A DNA stretch of 64,000 nucleotides from the NCBI GenBank assembly GCA_903929885.1, contig CAIYWI010000024.1, positions 1 through 64,000 on the forward strand, in the 5' to 3' direction. This document shows, in pieces, positions 25,782 through 35,019 of this stretch. Source of the DNA: an uncultured Phycisphaerales bacterium (GTDB lineage: Bacteria; Planctomycetota; Phycisphaerae; Phycisphaerales; UBA1924). Position numbers and translations under genes: made by a program. The notes beneath the pieces are model-generated. The model saw nothing but the letters and a program-made list of their open reading frames with translations, did no database searches and was not told the origin of the DNA. Numbering within the stretch: the first letter of the stretch is position 1; the number at the start of each line of letters is the position of its first letter.

Positions 25782-27389
25782 ATGGCCTCCCCCACGTACA
25801 TCACGACGCCGATCTACTACGTCAACGACCGGCCTCACATCGGGCACTGCTACACGACCGGCTTGGCCGACTGCCTGGCTCGCTTTTCGCGGCTGGCGAG
25901 CGGGGATCCCTCGCAGACCTACTTCCTGACCGGAACCGACGAGCATGCCGACAAGGTCGTGACCTCCGCCGCGGCCCATGGCATGACGCCGCTTCAATGG
26001 GCCGACCGCAACGCCGCGGCCTTCGAGGAGGCCTTCCGCGCCTGCAACTACACCCACGACGACTTCGTTCGCACGACCCAGGACCGCCACAAGACCAAGG
26101 TCATCGAGTACATCAACGCGCTGTTGGCCAGCGGCGACGTCTACCTGGGCGAGTACACCGGGTGGTGGGACGCGTCGCAGGAGGAATATCTCACCGAGAC
26201 CATGGCCAAGGAAGCCGGGTTCATCAGCCCCGTGACCGGCAAGCCGCTCGTGAAGCGGAGCGAGAAGAACTACTTCTTCCGATTGAGCAAGTACCAGGCC
26301 CGCCTCAAGGCCCACATCGACGCCCACCCCACGTTCATCCTGCCCGAGGCGCGTCGCAACGAGGTTCTCGGACGCCTGCGCGACGGGCTGGAGGACATCC
26401 CCGTCTCGCGAGCGGTGACCGACGACCCGGCGAGTCGCTGGGGCATCCTGATGCCCAACGACCCGGGGCACCGCATCTACGTGTGGATCGACGCGCTCTT
26501 CAACTACCTGTCGGTGGTGGACCGGCCGGAGTTGAGTCGCTTCTGGCCGGCGAGCGTGCACCTCATGGCCAAGGACATCCTCTGGTTCCATGCGGTGATC
26601 TGGCCGTGCATGCTCATGGCGCTGAACCGTCCGCTGCCCCGGCGCGTCTACGCCCACAGCTACTGGGTGCGCGAGGGCGTGAAGATGAGCAAGTCGCTGG
26701 GCAACTTCGTGACCATCGAGGTCATGCAGGCCTATGCGGCCCGCTACGGCATGGACGCGCTGCGCTGGTATCTGCTCACGCAGGGCCCCAGCGGCACGAC
26801 CGATGCCGACTTCAGCCACGCTCGCTTCGTCGAGGTCTTCAACGCCGATCTCGCCAACGGCATCGGCAACTGCGCAAGCCGCGTGGGCAACATGATCGAC
26901 AAGTACTTCGGGGGCGTGCTCCCCGAGGGCGTGCGGGAGCACGTGGCCGAGGGGTCGACGCGGTCGTTGTCGGCATGTTGCGCGGCGAGCGCGGCGAACA
27001 CGATGAAAGCGCTCGACACCTGCGACGCCGGCGAGGCGCTGCTTGCGGGCATCGCGATCGTGCGCGAGGTCGATCAGTACATCAATCTCACCTCGCCGTT
27101 CAAGCTGGCCAAGACCGTCGATGCCGATCCGAGCGCCAAGACGCGACTTGCCGACATCCTCTACACCTGCGCCGAGGCCATTCGCGTGGCGAGCGTGCTG
27201 CTCTCTCCCGGGTTGCCGACCAAGATGGCGCAACTGTGGAGCGCGTGGGGATGCGCCCCGGCCGCCGGGGCCACGCTCGAATCGCTGGCGTCGTTCGCGG
27301 GCGTCCACGGCCTGCGCGCCGGATCGCGCGTGACCAAGGGCGAGATCCTGTTCATGCGGGCCGATCCGGCCGAACCCGCGCCGGCGTGA
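25782..27389 (+). CDS. metG: methionine-tRNA ligase
   Basis: Class I aminoacyl-tRNA synthetase charging tRNA-Met, 535 residues. The HIGH signature is HIGH itself at 19-22 (NDRPHIGHCYTT) and the KMSKS loop is KMSKS at 301-305. The zinc knuckle of the connective peptide is not a typical four-cysteine type, as in the short MetG1-like forms. The C-terminal tRNA-binding/dimerisation domain (about 110 residues) present in many bacterial MetG proteins is absent; the protein ends after the anticodon-binding helical bundle. The ATG at 25782 begins just before the first strand (PTYITTPIYYVND), the normal beginning of the family. Confidence 0.95.
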   Translation: MASPTYITTPIYYVNDRPHIGHCYTTGLADCLARFSRLASGDPSQTYFLTGTDEHADKVVTSAAAHGMTPLQWADRNAAAFEEAFRACNYTHDDFVRTTQDRHKTKVIEYINALLASGDVYLGEYTGWWDASQEEYLTETMAKEAGFISPVTGKPLVKRSEKNYFFRLSKYQARLKAHIDAHPTFILPEARRNEVLGRLRDGLEDIPVSRAVTDDPASRWGILMPNDPGHRIYVWIDALFNYLSVVDRPELSRFWPASVHLMAKDILWFHAVIWPCMLMALNRPLPRRVYAHSYWVREGVKMSKSLGNFVTIEVMQAYAARYGMDALRWYLLTQGPSGTTDADFSHARFVEVFNADLANGIGNCASRVGNMIDKYFGGVLPEGVREHVAEGSTRSLSACCAASAANTMKALDTCDAGEALLAGIAIVREVDQYINLTSPFKLAKTVDADPSAKTRLADILYTCAEAIRVASVLLSPGLPTKMAQLWSAWGCAPAAGATLESLASFAGVHGLRAGSRVTKGEILFMRADPAEPAPA

Positions 27390-27416
27390 TCTCGTCGCGG
27401 ACTCGGGCGAGGGCGA

Positions 27417-29639
27417 TCAGCAACCGCCGTTGGACCAGGCGTTGAAGAAGACCTCGAGGTCGCCGCCATCGACGCCGCCGTCGAAGTTGACGTCGGCGGC
27501 GGCGCTGCCCAGTTCCCAGTCGAAGAAGAAGGCCTCGACATCGCCGCCGTCGACGCCGCCGTCCTGGTTGTAGTCTGCAGGGCAGGGGGACTCGAGCGGC
27601 GTGACGTTGCCGACGTAGAGCACGGCGTTGTACGCCTCGTCGACGCTGTTGACGTCGCCGCCGATGGCGGTGGGATCGTTGAAGAGCCCGTCCTGATTGA
27701 CGTCGTAGACGACGCGGGCAGAGACGACCAGCCCGCCCAGATGCTGCGGCGCGTCGGGCGACAGCGAGGAGGTGTCCTCGCCGTTCCACGCCTGTTGCAT
27801 CGCGCTGCCGCTCCAGATCGACGCGGTCGAAATCGAATCGGCGTCGGCGAGATTGAGGGCGGCAAGCCGCCACGATCGTCCGCTGTTGCGGCCCGTGAAG
27901 ACCTGACCGCTCTCGGCCAGCACCTCGAGCGAGTAGCAGAATGTCGCGGGGTCGTAGAGGCCCCGGACCACGACGAGCTTGAAGTCGAAGGGATTCTGCG
28001 GCCCCGTGCGACGCTTGAGGGCGGCCGCCGCCACGAAGTAGGCGTTGCCGGCCGCATCGAACGTCGGCGTCGACATCGAGGGACCGATCAGCCCGGCGCC
28101 CAGTTCCGACATGCTCGCGAGGCGACCGATGGTCGCGTCGGTGGCGGTGACCTGTCCGTCGCCCTCCCCGGCGTCGGCGGTGCCCGGGATGCCGTCCGCG
28201 CCGTAGTCGCCCTGGAGTTCCTTGCCCGTCAGCGAGGTCGAGTTGACCCAGCCGATGGTGGTCCACTGCACCGCGGAGACGGGGTCGGCGGGATTGAAGC
28301 GCGCCGCGGCGATGGCGTTGAACGGGTTGGAGGCCAGGGGCGACGAGCCGTTGTGGAGCACGGCGGCGGCGATGGCGCGTCCGGACTGGTCGAGCGCCAC
28401 CGACACGGGGCCGGTGCCGCCGCGGAAGGTGACCTGACTGTCGAAGTGACGGAAGTCGCCGCCGCCCAGGGGCCACGCGAAGCTGTCGCACGCGTCGGTG
28501 AGCGTGGCGGGGAGCTTGAGCGTCCGCGCGACGGCAACCGAGCCGTCGGTCAGCAGGCCGGACACGCTCAGGGCGTCGGTCTTGCCGCCGCCGGTCGACG
28601 ACCTGGCGAGGATGGCGGCGGTGGCGACCGACCCGGGGAAGATGGCGCGACCGCTCACCGACACGGCGCCGCGATGGTCGATGGAGGCGGGGCGGTGCGC
28701 GGTGGTCGAGGCCAGCGTCAGGGGCGACTGCTCGAGCTTCATGGCGCCGGCGAAGTCCGCGCCGACGAGCAGCGGGCGGCCCGCGAGATCCTGCGGCACG
28801 CACGCCGGGGTTGCGTGCGTCATCGCGCTGCGTTGCAGCACCCAGTCGGTCGACGCCGCGTTGGTGGCGCCGGCATTGTCGATGACGTTGACCGCGGCGG
28901 TGCGGGCGGCGAGCCGCACGCGGAAGTAGTTGTCGCCCACGAGCAGCGAGGTGGCCGGGCCGCTGGCGCCGAAGGAGTCGGCCCGGAAGCAGAGGTTGCC
29001 ATCGGCATCGACGGATCCGTACCCGAACTGCGAGCGGTCGTTGGAGCCGAGCGGGCTGTTGAGCGCGGCGATGACGCGAGAGACGTAGAGCCGATCGGGC
29101 ACGCCCGGATCGAACGCCACGAGACCGCCGACGACTTGATTGGTGAAGACGTTCGTGGCCGAGACGAGCAACTCGTCGAAGTCCATGAACCCGACGCCGA
29201 AGACGCTGGCGTTGCCGGAGGCGGGCACCGGCGTGACGAGCGTCGAGTTGTTCTCGGTGGCGTTGACGCCGCCGCCGGCGGCGGTCCACGAGCTGTACGA
29301 GGCGGCGGGGAAGGGCGTGTCGCGGCGGAGTGTCTGGCTGATCGAGGACGCGCCGTTGAGGGCGGTGAATCGCGACGTGCTGACCTGCCCCGACTTCATC
29401 AGCGGCGCGATGCCCATCGGCGTGCCGCCCGAGGTGGCGAAGGACGTGAGGTCGACCACGTAGTTGGTTCGCTGCGACGAGCCCGTCCAGGGTCGAAGGG
29501 CGTCGCCCGGGAGCCCGCTCCCGCCGTTGGCGTTTCGGGAGACGCTGTCCTGCGCGACGCACGCGCCGGCGAGCAGGCACAGGAGGGCGGCTGCGCGAAC
29601 CGCGTGACGACCGATGCTGGGGCAGTTGGATGCGTTCAT
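27417..29639 (-). CDS. secreted protein with C-terminal GC-type dockerin
   Basis: A 740-residue exported protein: signal peptide (VRAAALLCLLAGACVAQ), then a large beta-rich domain of about 660 residues with repeated short strands, many Asn, Ser, Thr and Asp, and no recognised catalytic motif. The end is a two-part dockerin-like calcium repeat, DYNQDGGVDGGDVEAFF and DVNFDGGVDGGDLEVFFNAW, closed by GGC. This tail matches the GC-type dockerin of Phycisphaerae and probably anchors the protein to a surface scaffold. AGGAGAGG (complement of 29647-29654) is a strong ribosome-binding site. It converges with metG with 27 bp between them. Confidence 0.8.
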   Translation of the reverse strand: MNASNCPSIGRHAVRAAALLCLLAGACVAQDSVSRNANGGSGLPGDALRPWTGSSQRTNYVVDLTSFATSGGTPMGIAPLMKSGQVSTSRFTALNGASSISQTLRRDTPFPAASYSSWTAAGGGVNATENNSTLVTPVPASGNASVFGVGFMDFDELLVSATNVFTNQVVGGLVAFDPGVPDRLYVSRVIAALNSPLGSNDRSQFGYGSVDADGNLCFRADSFGASGPATSLLVGDNYFRVRLAARTAAVNVIDNAGATNAASTDWVLQRSAMTHATPACVPQDLAGRPLLVGADFAGAMKLEQSPLTLASTTAHRPASIDHRGAVSVSGRAIFPGSVATAAILARSSTGGGKTDALSVSGLLTDGSVAVARTLKLPATLTDACDSFAWPLGGGDFRHFDSQVTFRGGTGPVSVALDQSGRAIAAAVLHNGSSPLASNPFNAIAAARFNPADPVSAVQWTTIGWVNSTSLTGKELQGDYGADGIPGTADAGEGDGQVTATDATIGRLASMSELGAGLIGPSMSTPTFDAAGNAYFVAAAALKRRTGPQNPFDFKLVVVRGLYDPATFCYSLEVLAESGQVFTGRNSGRSWRLAALNLADADSISTASIWSGSAMQQAWNGEDTSSLSPDAPQHLGGLVVSARVVYDVNQDGLFNDPTAIGGDVNSVDEAYNAVLYVGNVTPLESPCPADYNQDGGVDGGDVEAFFFDWELGSAAADVNFDGGVDGGDLEVFFNAWSNGGC

Positions 29640-29771
29640 GGCGACACCTCTCCTATCGGCAAACCGCGACGCACGGATGGTACAGCGGCCCGGGGGCCCA
29701 ACGCGACCTCGGGAGAGGCATTGCTCTCTACGCCCGCCTCGTGCTCGCGGTTGGGATCGATCGCCCAGGTC

Positions 29772-29797
29772 CGAACACGATTATTCGATCGTGTTCG
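29772..29797. repeat. 9-bp inverted repeat CGAACACGA/TCGTGTTCG
   Basis: A perfect inverted repeat with an 8-base AT-rich loop, between the trpS stop and the start of the dockerin gene (both on the - strand). It has no U-tract on the - strand, so it is either a poor terminator after trpS or an operator 133 bp upstream of the dockerin gene. Confidence 0.5.
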
Positions 29798-29850
29798 CCC
29801 CCCCACTGCGGCCCACACGGGGGACGACGGCCGCTCCCGATCGCGTCGCC

Positions 29851-30927
29851 TCAACCCAGCGTGCGCCGCCCGAAGTCCATGTTCATCGCCTTCTTGGCCA
29901 GGAAGAGGGTCTCCTCGGCGACGAGGTTCGCGCGACGGGTGCCCGCCTTGATGATGTCGAGGATCATCGCGTCGCCGTCGGGCCGCTCGAACCGCTCCCG
30001 CCGGGCCCGCATGGGGGCGAGCAGCGCGTCGATGGCGGCGGCGAGTTCCTGCTTGACGTGACCGTCGCCGAGATTGTCGCCCCTCGCGTAGCGGTCCTTG
30101 AGTTCGGCGACTCGCCCTTGGTCGGAAATGAAGGCCTCGACGAACTTGAAGAGCACGTTGTCTGGGTCGCCCGGCTCGGTGGGGCTTTGACGGCCCGTCG
30201 TGATGCGGTTGACCTTCTTCTGGATCTCCTTGGCCGAGTCGCTGAGGAAGATGGCGTTGCCCAGACTCTTGCTCATCTTCTGCGAGCCGTCGCCGATGCC
30301 CGGAAGGCGGGCCACGCGTCCGATCAGGGCGCGCGGGATCGGGAAGAGGCCCCCGGACCTCTCGTAGTCGGCGTCGGCCGTCCGATCGCTCACGCCGCAG
30401 TAGAGCTGATCGAACTTGCGGGCGACCTTGCGGCACATCTCGATGTGCGGCTCCTGGTCCTCGCCCACGGGGATGCACACGGGGCGGAAGGCGAGGATGT
30501 CGGCGCACTGACCGACGGTGTACATCGGAAAGCCGAAGGAGTGCTTCTCCTCGAGGCCCTTGGTCTTGAGCTCGTGGACGAGCGTGGGGTTGCCCATGAC
30601 GTCCTTGAAGCTCAAGAGCATGGAGAAGTACCACGTGAGCTCGGCGATGGCGGGAACCTCGGTCTGGAGCACGATGGTGGCGACATCGGGATCGATGCCC
30701 GCGGCGATCCAGTCCTTCACGATCTCGAGGGTGTCCTGACGGATCTCGCCCGTGCGGTCGAAACGCGTGGTGAAGGCGTGCATGTTCGCCAGCAGGAAGT
30801 AGCAGTCGTACTCGTGCTGAAGCTGCACGCGGCGTTCGACGCTGCCCACCCAGTGGCCCAGGTGCAGTCGCCCCGTGGGCGTGTCGCCGGTGAGGACGCG
30901 CGGACGCTGACTCGTGGTGGAGGACAT
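29851..30927 (-). CDS. trpS: tryptophan-tRNA ligase
   Basis: Class I synthetase charging tRNA-Trp, 358 residues, close to the usual 330-350. The first nucleotide-binding signature is HLGH (22-25, in PTGRLHLGHWVG). The second is KMSKS at 217-221 in GDGSQKMSKSLGN. The central catalytic domain and C-terminal anticodon helices are complete. It is followed on the same strand, 211 bp on, by the dockerin gene and preceded by the LOG-family gene with a 63-bp gap, so it may be the second gene of a two-gene unit. Confidence 0.95.
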   Translation of the reverse strand: MSSTTSQRPRVLTGDTPTGRLHLGHWVGSVERRVQLQHEYDCYFLLANMHAFTTRFDRTGEIRQDTLEIVKDWIAAGIDPDVATIVLQTEVPAIAELTWYFSMLLSFKDVMGNPTLVHELKTKGLEEKHSFGFPMYTVGQCADILAFRPVCIPVGEDQEPHIEMCRKVARKFDQLYCGVSDRTADADYERSGGLFPIPRALIGRVARLPGIGDGSQKMSKSLGNAIFLSDSAKEIQKKVNRITTGRQSPTEPGDPDNVLFKFVEAFISDQGRVAELKDRYARGDNLGDGHVKQELAAAIDALLAPMRARRERFERPDGDAMILDIIKAGTRRANLVAEETLFLAKKAMNMDFGRRTLG

Positions 30928-30990
30928 GGGAACGCAGGGTAGGGACCGCGGGCCGCTCGATGCCGCGATCGGCCCGGCCGCAGTCGAGAT

Positions 30991-31788
30991 TCAGTCCCGT
31001 TCGCCCAGCACGCGGATGGGACGACGCGCGGGCCTGACGAAGGGCATGATGCCCTTGCGCATGGCCTCCTCCGCGACATCGAGGTCGTCGGTGACGGTCA
31101 GGAGGCCGACATCCTCGGGGTCGATGGTGCCGTTGCGAACGAGCGTGTCCGTGACGAGCTTCATCAGCGGCGACCAGTACTCGACCCCCATGAGCACGAT
31201 GGGGAAGGAGGAGATCTTTCGCGTCTGCACGAGCGTGAGGGCCTCGAAGAGCTCGTCGAGCGTGCCGAAGCCGCCGGGAAGCACGATGAAGCCCACCGAG
31301 TACTTCACCAGCATCACCTTGCGCACGAAGAAGTAGCGGAACTCGATGAAGCGATCGACATAGGGGTTGGGCTTCTGCTCCATCGGCAGGATGATGTTGC
31401 AGCCGATCGACCTGCCGCCGGCCTCCTTGGCGCCGCGGTTGGCGGCCTCCATGATGCCCGGGCCGCCGCCGGTCATGGTGGTCAGGCCCATCCGGGCCAT
31501 GCGTCCGGCGATGGCGCGGGCCATCTCGTAGTGCGGATGGCCGGGCTTGAATCGCGCGGAGCCGAAGACCGTGACGCACGGCCCCACGAAGTGCAGGGCA
31601 CGGAAGCCGCGGATGAACTCCGCGAGGATCCGCAAGGCGCGGAGCAACTCGGCCAGTCGCGACGCCGGGCCCCTGAGGAACTCGGGGACGTCGTACTCCG
31701 CCCGCCCGGGGTGCCATTGCTCGAGGTGCCCGGGCTCGGGAGCCGGTTCGGCTGCGGGCGTTCGGCTGTCGTTCGCATGTTCGGGCAT
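30991..31788 (-). CDS. LOG-family Rossmann-fold protein (TIGR00730 type)
   Basis: A 265-residue protein of the lysine-decarboxylase-like/LOG family. The diagnostic motif PGGFGTLDELFEAL is clear, as is GGGPGIMEAANRGA, which binds the phosphate of the substrate. Some members are cytokinin riboside 5'-monophosphate phosphoribohydrolases and related pyrimidine/purine nucleotide 5'-monophosphate nucleosidases (PpnN-like). Which nucleotide is used here cannot be told. I chose the ATG at 31788; the frame also has a TTG at 31857 that would add 23 residues rich in Pro, and no ribosome-binding site favours either. Confidence 0.85.
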   Translation of the reverse strand: MPEHANDSRTPAAEPAPEPGHLEQWHPGRAEYDVPEFLRGPASRLAELLRALRILAEFIRGFRALHFVGPCVTVFGSARFKPGHPHYEMARAIAGRMARMGLTTMTGGGPGIMEAANRGAKEAGGRSIGCNIILPMEQKPNPYVDRFIEFRYFFVRKVMLVKYSVGFIVLPGGFGTLDELFEALTLVQTRKISSFPIVLMGVEYWSPLMKLVTDTLVRNGTIDPEDVGLLTVTDDLDVAEEAMRKGIMPFVRPARRPIRVLGERD

Positions 31789-31995
31789 GGCTTGGTCCGT
31801 GGACGGCTGCCTGCGGGGCGGTTCGTGCGGAATGTGCGGATCGGGAAGCCCAATCAAGGGTCATTGGCATCCGCGACACCTCACCGGGGCGAACCAGAGG
31901 GCGTCGCCGTTCGTCGTGGTGTCAGGAGCGTAGCGAGTCGGCCGTCACCCGACCCTGCTCGCCGCATCGCCCGACCTTCGCGACGGAAACACACC

Positions 31996-32721
31996 ATGCT
32001 TGCCACCACCGTTCGAGCCGAACCCGTCCGCACCGCCCACGACGTTGGCATCATCCCGCAGGACCTGCACTCGATGTGGGCCTCCCTGGTGGAGGATTCC
32101 TCCGGCGCGGTGGAGATGATCACCACCGGCGGTCAGGTCGTCTTCGCCAACGACTACGCCGTGCTCTTCCACGCCAAGGGCCTCCAGCGGCAGCCCTTGG
32201 TGGGCCGCGTGCTCAAGGAGTTCCTGCCCGAGGCCATCGCCGACGAGCGCCTCCGCCTGATCCAGGAGGCGTGCCTGAGCGGCAAGCCGATGGCCATCGA
32301 GGGCATGCTGCGCGGGCGTCTGGTCCGCACCGTGTACCGGCCGCTGCCCCAGCGCCACGGCACGGGACAGTGCGTGCTGGCGGTGACGCGAACCTGCACC
32401 GAGCAGGCCTCCAATCGCATGGGCACGAGTCGCATGACCGTTCGTCGGGCCAAGTTCCATGACTACGGCGAGTTGAGCCGCCTGACGGCTCGCGAGATGG
32501 AGATCCTGAAGCTGATCGGCATCGGCCTCTCGACGTCCGAGATCGCCGCCAAGTTGGGACGGAGCGTCAAGACCATCGAGTGGCATCGGGTGGCGCTGGG
32601 CGAAAAGATGGGAATCACCAACCGGGTCGAGTTGGCTCGCATCGCGATCGCCGCGGGCATCGTGTGGCTCGACACCGACACGCTGCCGGAAGAGACGGCG
32701 ACCGCCGACGAAGCCGCCTGA
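31996..32721 (+). CDS. PAS-like sensor with LuxR-type helix-turn-helix
   Basis: A 241-residue transcription regulator. Residues 24-135 have the look of a PAS fold (SGAVEMITTGGQVVFANDYA near the start) that could bind a small ligand. Residues 163-222 are a LuxR/GerE helix-turn-helix: LTAREMEILKLI, then LSTSEIAAKLGRSVKTIEWH. No receiver domain or phospho-acceptor is visible, so it is not a classical response regulator. It lies just upstream of the candidate zinc-responsive cassette on the same strand, with an 83-bp gap, but nothing in the sequence links it to that cassette. Confidence 0.8.
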   Translation: MLATTVRAEPVRTAHDVGIIPQDLHSMWASLVEDSSGAVEMITTGGQVVFANDYAVLFHAKGLQRQPLVGRVLKEFLPEAIADERLRLIQEACLSGKPMAIEGMLRGRLVRTVYRPLPQRHGTGQCVLAVTRTCTEQASNRMGTSRMTVRRAKFHDYGELSRLTAREMEILKLIGIGLSTSEIAAKLGRSVKTIEWHRVALGEKMGITNRVELARIAIAAGIVWLDTDTLPEETATADEAA

Positions 32722-32804
32722 TCCTCACGTGGCTGGGTTCCGACACCTCCTCACGCACCCCCGCCGCCGACCTTGCGTCGGCGGCTTTCACGCGCCGGGG
32801 CGGC

Positions 32805-33317
32805 ATGTCGATTGAAAAGCGAGCGAATGGACCAGTTGCCGCCCCGCTGCCGCCCGGCTACCGTTCTTTGTTGAGAACGCACTCTCAATATCGTGTGCTC
32901 GGACTCAGGGCCGTGCTGCTCCTGCTGCTCGGACTGATGGGGGCGACGGCCGGCGTGCCGTGGCTCCATGGCGCGCTCGCATCGCACGGCATGATCGCGC
33001 CGGGCGAAGAGCACGCGTGCGGACACGGCGGAGCGTGCGGCGGGCACCGCGACAGCGACGTCTCGCACCACGGCGACGAGCGGCGGGAAATTCCCGCCCA
33101 CAGCGATGATCGCGACGACCGCGACGACGGGGGTTCGTGCACCACGTGCGTGCAACTTCACCTGCTGACATGCATGCCCCCGGCGTCGACGCCGGCCCGC
33201 GTTGCCTCGCTCCGCGTCGTCGAGCACGACGGCCCCGGCTTGAGCACGAGGGCGCCCGCGACATCGCGAAGGGTGTGTCCGCCGGGGCGAGGCCCGCCCG
33301 CCGCCCGCGTCGTTTGA
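32805..33317 (+). CDS. His/Cys-rich small membrane protein
   Basis: A 170-residue protein with one membrane helix at about 32-52 and a polar loop. The loop is rich in metal-ligand residues: H61, H70, C72, H74, C78, H81, H88, H89 and H99, followed by an acidic patch (DDRDDRDD) and the CxxC of CTTC at 112-115. It resembles DUF2946-type proteins in layout and is likely a metal-binding or metal-buffering membrane protein. The start is uncertain: ATG 32805, TTG 32868 or 32871, or GTG 32895. The last is 6 bp after the inverted repeat at 32871-32888 that may be the operator of the cassette. It opens a run of four genes on one strand. Confidence 0.55.
   Translation: MSIEKRANGPVAAPLPPGYRSLLRTHSQYRVLGLRAVLLLLLGLMGATAGVPWLHGALASHGMIAPGEEHACGHGGACGGHRDSDVSHHGDERREIPAHSDDRDDRDDGGSCTTCVQLHLLTCMPPASTPARVASLRVVEHDGPGLSTRAPATSRRVCPPGRGPPAARVV
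32871..32888. promoter_or_regulatory. inverted repeat TTGAGA-N6-TCTCAA, candidate metal-regulator operator
   Basis: An exact 6-bp inverted repeat with a 6-bp spacer (ACGCAC) in GC-rich DNA, overlapping the early part of the His/Cys-rich gene or lying directly before it if GTG 32895 is the start. The arms resemble Fur/Zur-class operators (short AT-rich dyads) but match no consensus exactly. The case for Zur rests on the All3515-like genes downstream. Confidence 0.35.
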
Positions 33318-33389
33318 ATCGTGCGGATGCCCCGTCGCGTCGATCGCGACGACCTCCGCCGGACTCGCACGCCTCGGAACAAGATCGTC

Positions 33390-34139
33390 ATGCACGTCAA
33401 GCATCGCGCCGCGATGGGCTTTTCGCTCATCGAGTTGCTGGTGGTGATCGCGGTGGTCGCCCTGCTCATCGGAATCCTGCTGCCGTCGCTGGGCAAGGCG
33501 CGGCGGGCGGGATGGACGGTGCGGTGCCAGGCCAACCTTCGATCGCTGCAGGTGGCTCAACAGTTGTACGCCGACCAGCACCGGGGCCACCTGGTGGATG
33601 TCGGCCTGTCGCACGGAGGCGTGGGCGACGCGTCGCTGTCCTGGACGCGGACGCTCGAGTCGTTTTGCGAGGGCGTGCTGACGCTGCGATGTCCGGCGGA
33701 TCGAAGTCCGTACTGGTCGCTGGAGGCGGGCGGACAAGGGCTCACGATCAACGGGGCGTCGCGGGCGTCGAGCTACGGAATGAACAACCACTTGTCGCGG
33801 ACGTACAACCCGGGCCTCTCGCCCCGCGAGCCCTTCGACCGCATGGACAAGATCGATCGGCCGTCGCTGACGATCCAGTTCCTGATCATGGCCGAACAGG
33901 GCGATTACGCGGTGTCGGACCATCCGCACGTGGAGGCGTGGGGCGACGCGTCGCGAGGACCGACGCTTGCGCAGCGTCAGGTGCAGATCGATCGCCACGG
34001 CGGACCGCCCCGCGCCGCGACCAGCCTGAGCAACTGGGGCTTCCTCGACACGCATGTCGAGACGCTGCCCTTCGGCGCGGTGTACGCGGGCCGCGAGATC
34101 AACGCGTTTGATCCGCTGGTCGCGACGATCTCGCGGTGA
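33390..34139 (+). CDS. type IV pilin/type II secretion pseudopilin-like protein
   Basis: A 249-residue protein with a prepilin N-terminus: the cleavage site G10/F11 in AAMGFSLIELLVV, with the conserved glutamate at position +5 (E15), then a hydrophobic helix to about residue 32. The mature domain has the look of the large DUF1559/H-X9-DG pseudopilins common in planctomycetes, with the late strand NWGFLDTHVETLPF in place of the DG box. These proteins are exported and handled by a type II secretion or pilus machine. I chose ATG 33390; a GTG at 33321 and an ATG at 33327 are in frame but put extra basic residues before the prepilin site. It follows the His/Cys-rich gene by 72 bp. Confidence 0.8.
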   Translation: MHVKHRAAMGFSLIELLVVIAVVALLIGILLPSLGKARRAGWTVRCQANLRSLQVAQQLYADQHRGHLVDVGLSHGGVGDASLSWTRTLESFCEGVLTLRCPADRSPYWSLEAGGQGLTINGASRASSYGMNNHLSRTYNPGLSPREPFDRMDKIDRPSLTIQFLIMAEQGDYAVSDHPHVEAWGDASRGPTLAQRQVQIDRHGGPPRAATSLSNWGFLDTHVETLPFGAVYAGREINAFDPLVATISR

Positions 34140-34166
34140 GATTCGATGGCCACACGGAGCGACCAC

Positions 34167-34946
34167 ATGAAGACGGCGAACAACCGCACCACCATCCCGA
34201 TGCTGTGCCTCCTGGCGTCGATGGCGACCCCCTCGCTCGCGCAGGTGCACGGCGGCGACGTCATCCTGCGGCTCGAGGGCGGCGCGATCCGCACCGGCAG
34301 CGGCACGGACCCGTCCATCCGCGTCTTCACGACGACGCTGGGCGAAGTCGCACCCGACTTCGCCTCGGACCCGGGCTTCGACTGCTCGCCGGGCACCTTT
34401 CCGGCAGGCACGCGCAACGGCCTGCGGATTCGGCGGGCGCTTCGCGTGTGGGACGGTTCGGACTTCGACGCCTTCGCGCCGTCGCGCATGAACATCTCCT
34501 TCGCTTCACTCTCCTTCGACTCGCCCGTGGACGACCGCGTCGTCACCGGGTTCACGCTCAGCGTGGGATCGAACGGGCAGTGGCACCGTCACGTCGATTA
34601 CACCCTGCTCGCGCCGGCGACGCCGGGCGTGCATCTGCTTGAACTCGAGGTCTTCTCGACCTCGCCCGCGATCGAGGCGAGCGAGCCCTTCTGGGTGCTC
34701 TTCAATCAGGGCCGGCCCGACGCCGAACTGCAATCGGCGGCGGCGTGGGTGGCGGCGAACCTCGCATCCCCGTCGCCGTGCCCCGCCGACTTCAACCAGG
34801 ACGGCGGCGTGGACGGCGGCGATGTCGAGGCGTTCTTCATCAGTTGGGAGGCGGGCGGATCGTCCGCCGACGTCAACGCCGACGGGGGCGTCGACGGTTC
34901 GGATGTGGAGGCGTTCTTCACGGCGTGGCAGGCGGGCGGGTGCTGA
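34167..34946 (+). CDS. All3515-like secreted protein with C-terminal GC-type dockerin
   Basis: A 259-residue exported protein starting at ATG 34167, which has GGAG 8 bases upstream; ATG 34146 is an alternative. After a signal peptide (MLCLLASMATPSLA) comes a domain that begins HGGDVILRLEGGAIRTG and contains RVFTTTLGEVAPDF, RALRVWDGSDFD, VTGFTLSV and the HxH motif WHRHVDYTLL. This order matches the Zur-repressed All3515 family known from cyanobacteria, in which the protein is made under zinc limitation. The end is a dockerin-like repeat (DFNQDGGVDGGDVEAFF, DVNADGGVDGSDVEAFF) closed by GGC. The next gene is a paralog with a different C-terminal signal. Confidence 0.75.
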   Translation: MKTANNRTTIPMLCLLASMATPSLAQVHGGDVILRLEGGAIRTGSGTDPSIRVFTTTLGEVAPDFASDPGFDCSPGTFPAGTRNGLRIRRALRVWDGSDFDAFAPSRMNISFASLSFDSPVDDRVVTGFTLSVGSNGQWHRHVDYTLLAPATPGVHLLELEVFSTSPAIEASEPFWVLFNQGRPDAELQSAAAWVAANLASPSPCPADFNQDGGVDGGDVEAFFISWEAGGSSADVNADGGVDGSDVEAFFTAWQAGGC

Positions 34947-35019
34947 GCGGGAGCCCCGCACCGAGGCCGAGCCGTCGGTTTCAATGGTGTCCCCCGCGAT
35001 CGAGCGAGAGAGGCAGTTC

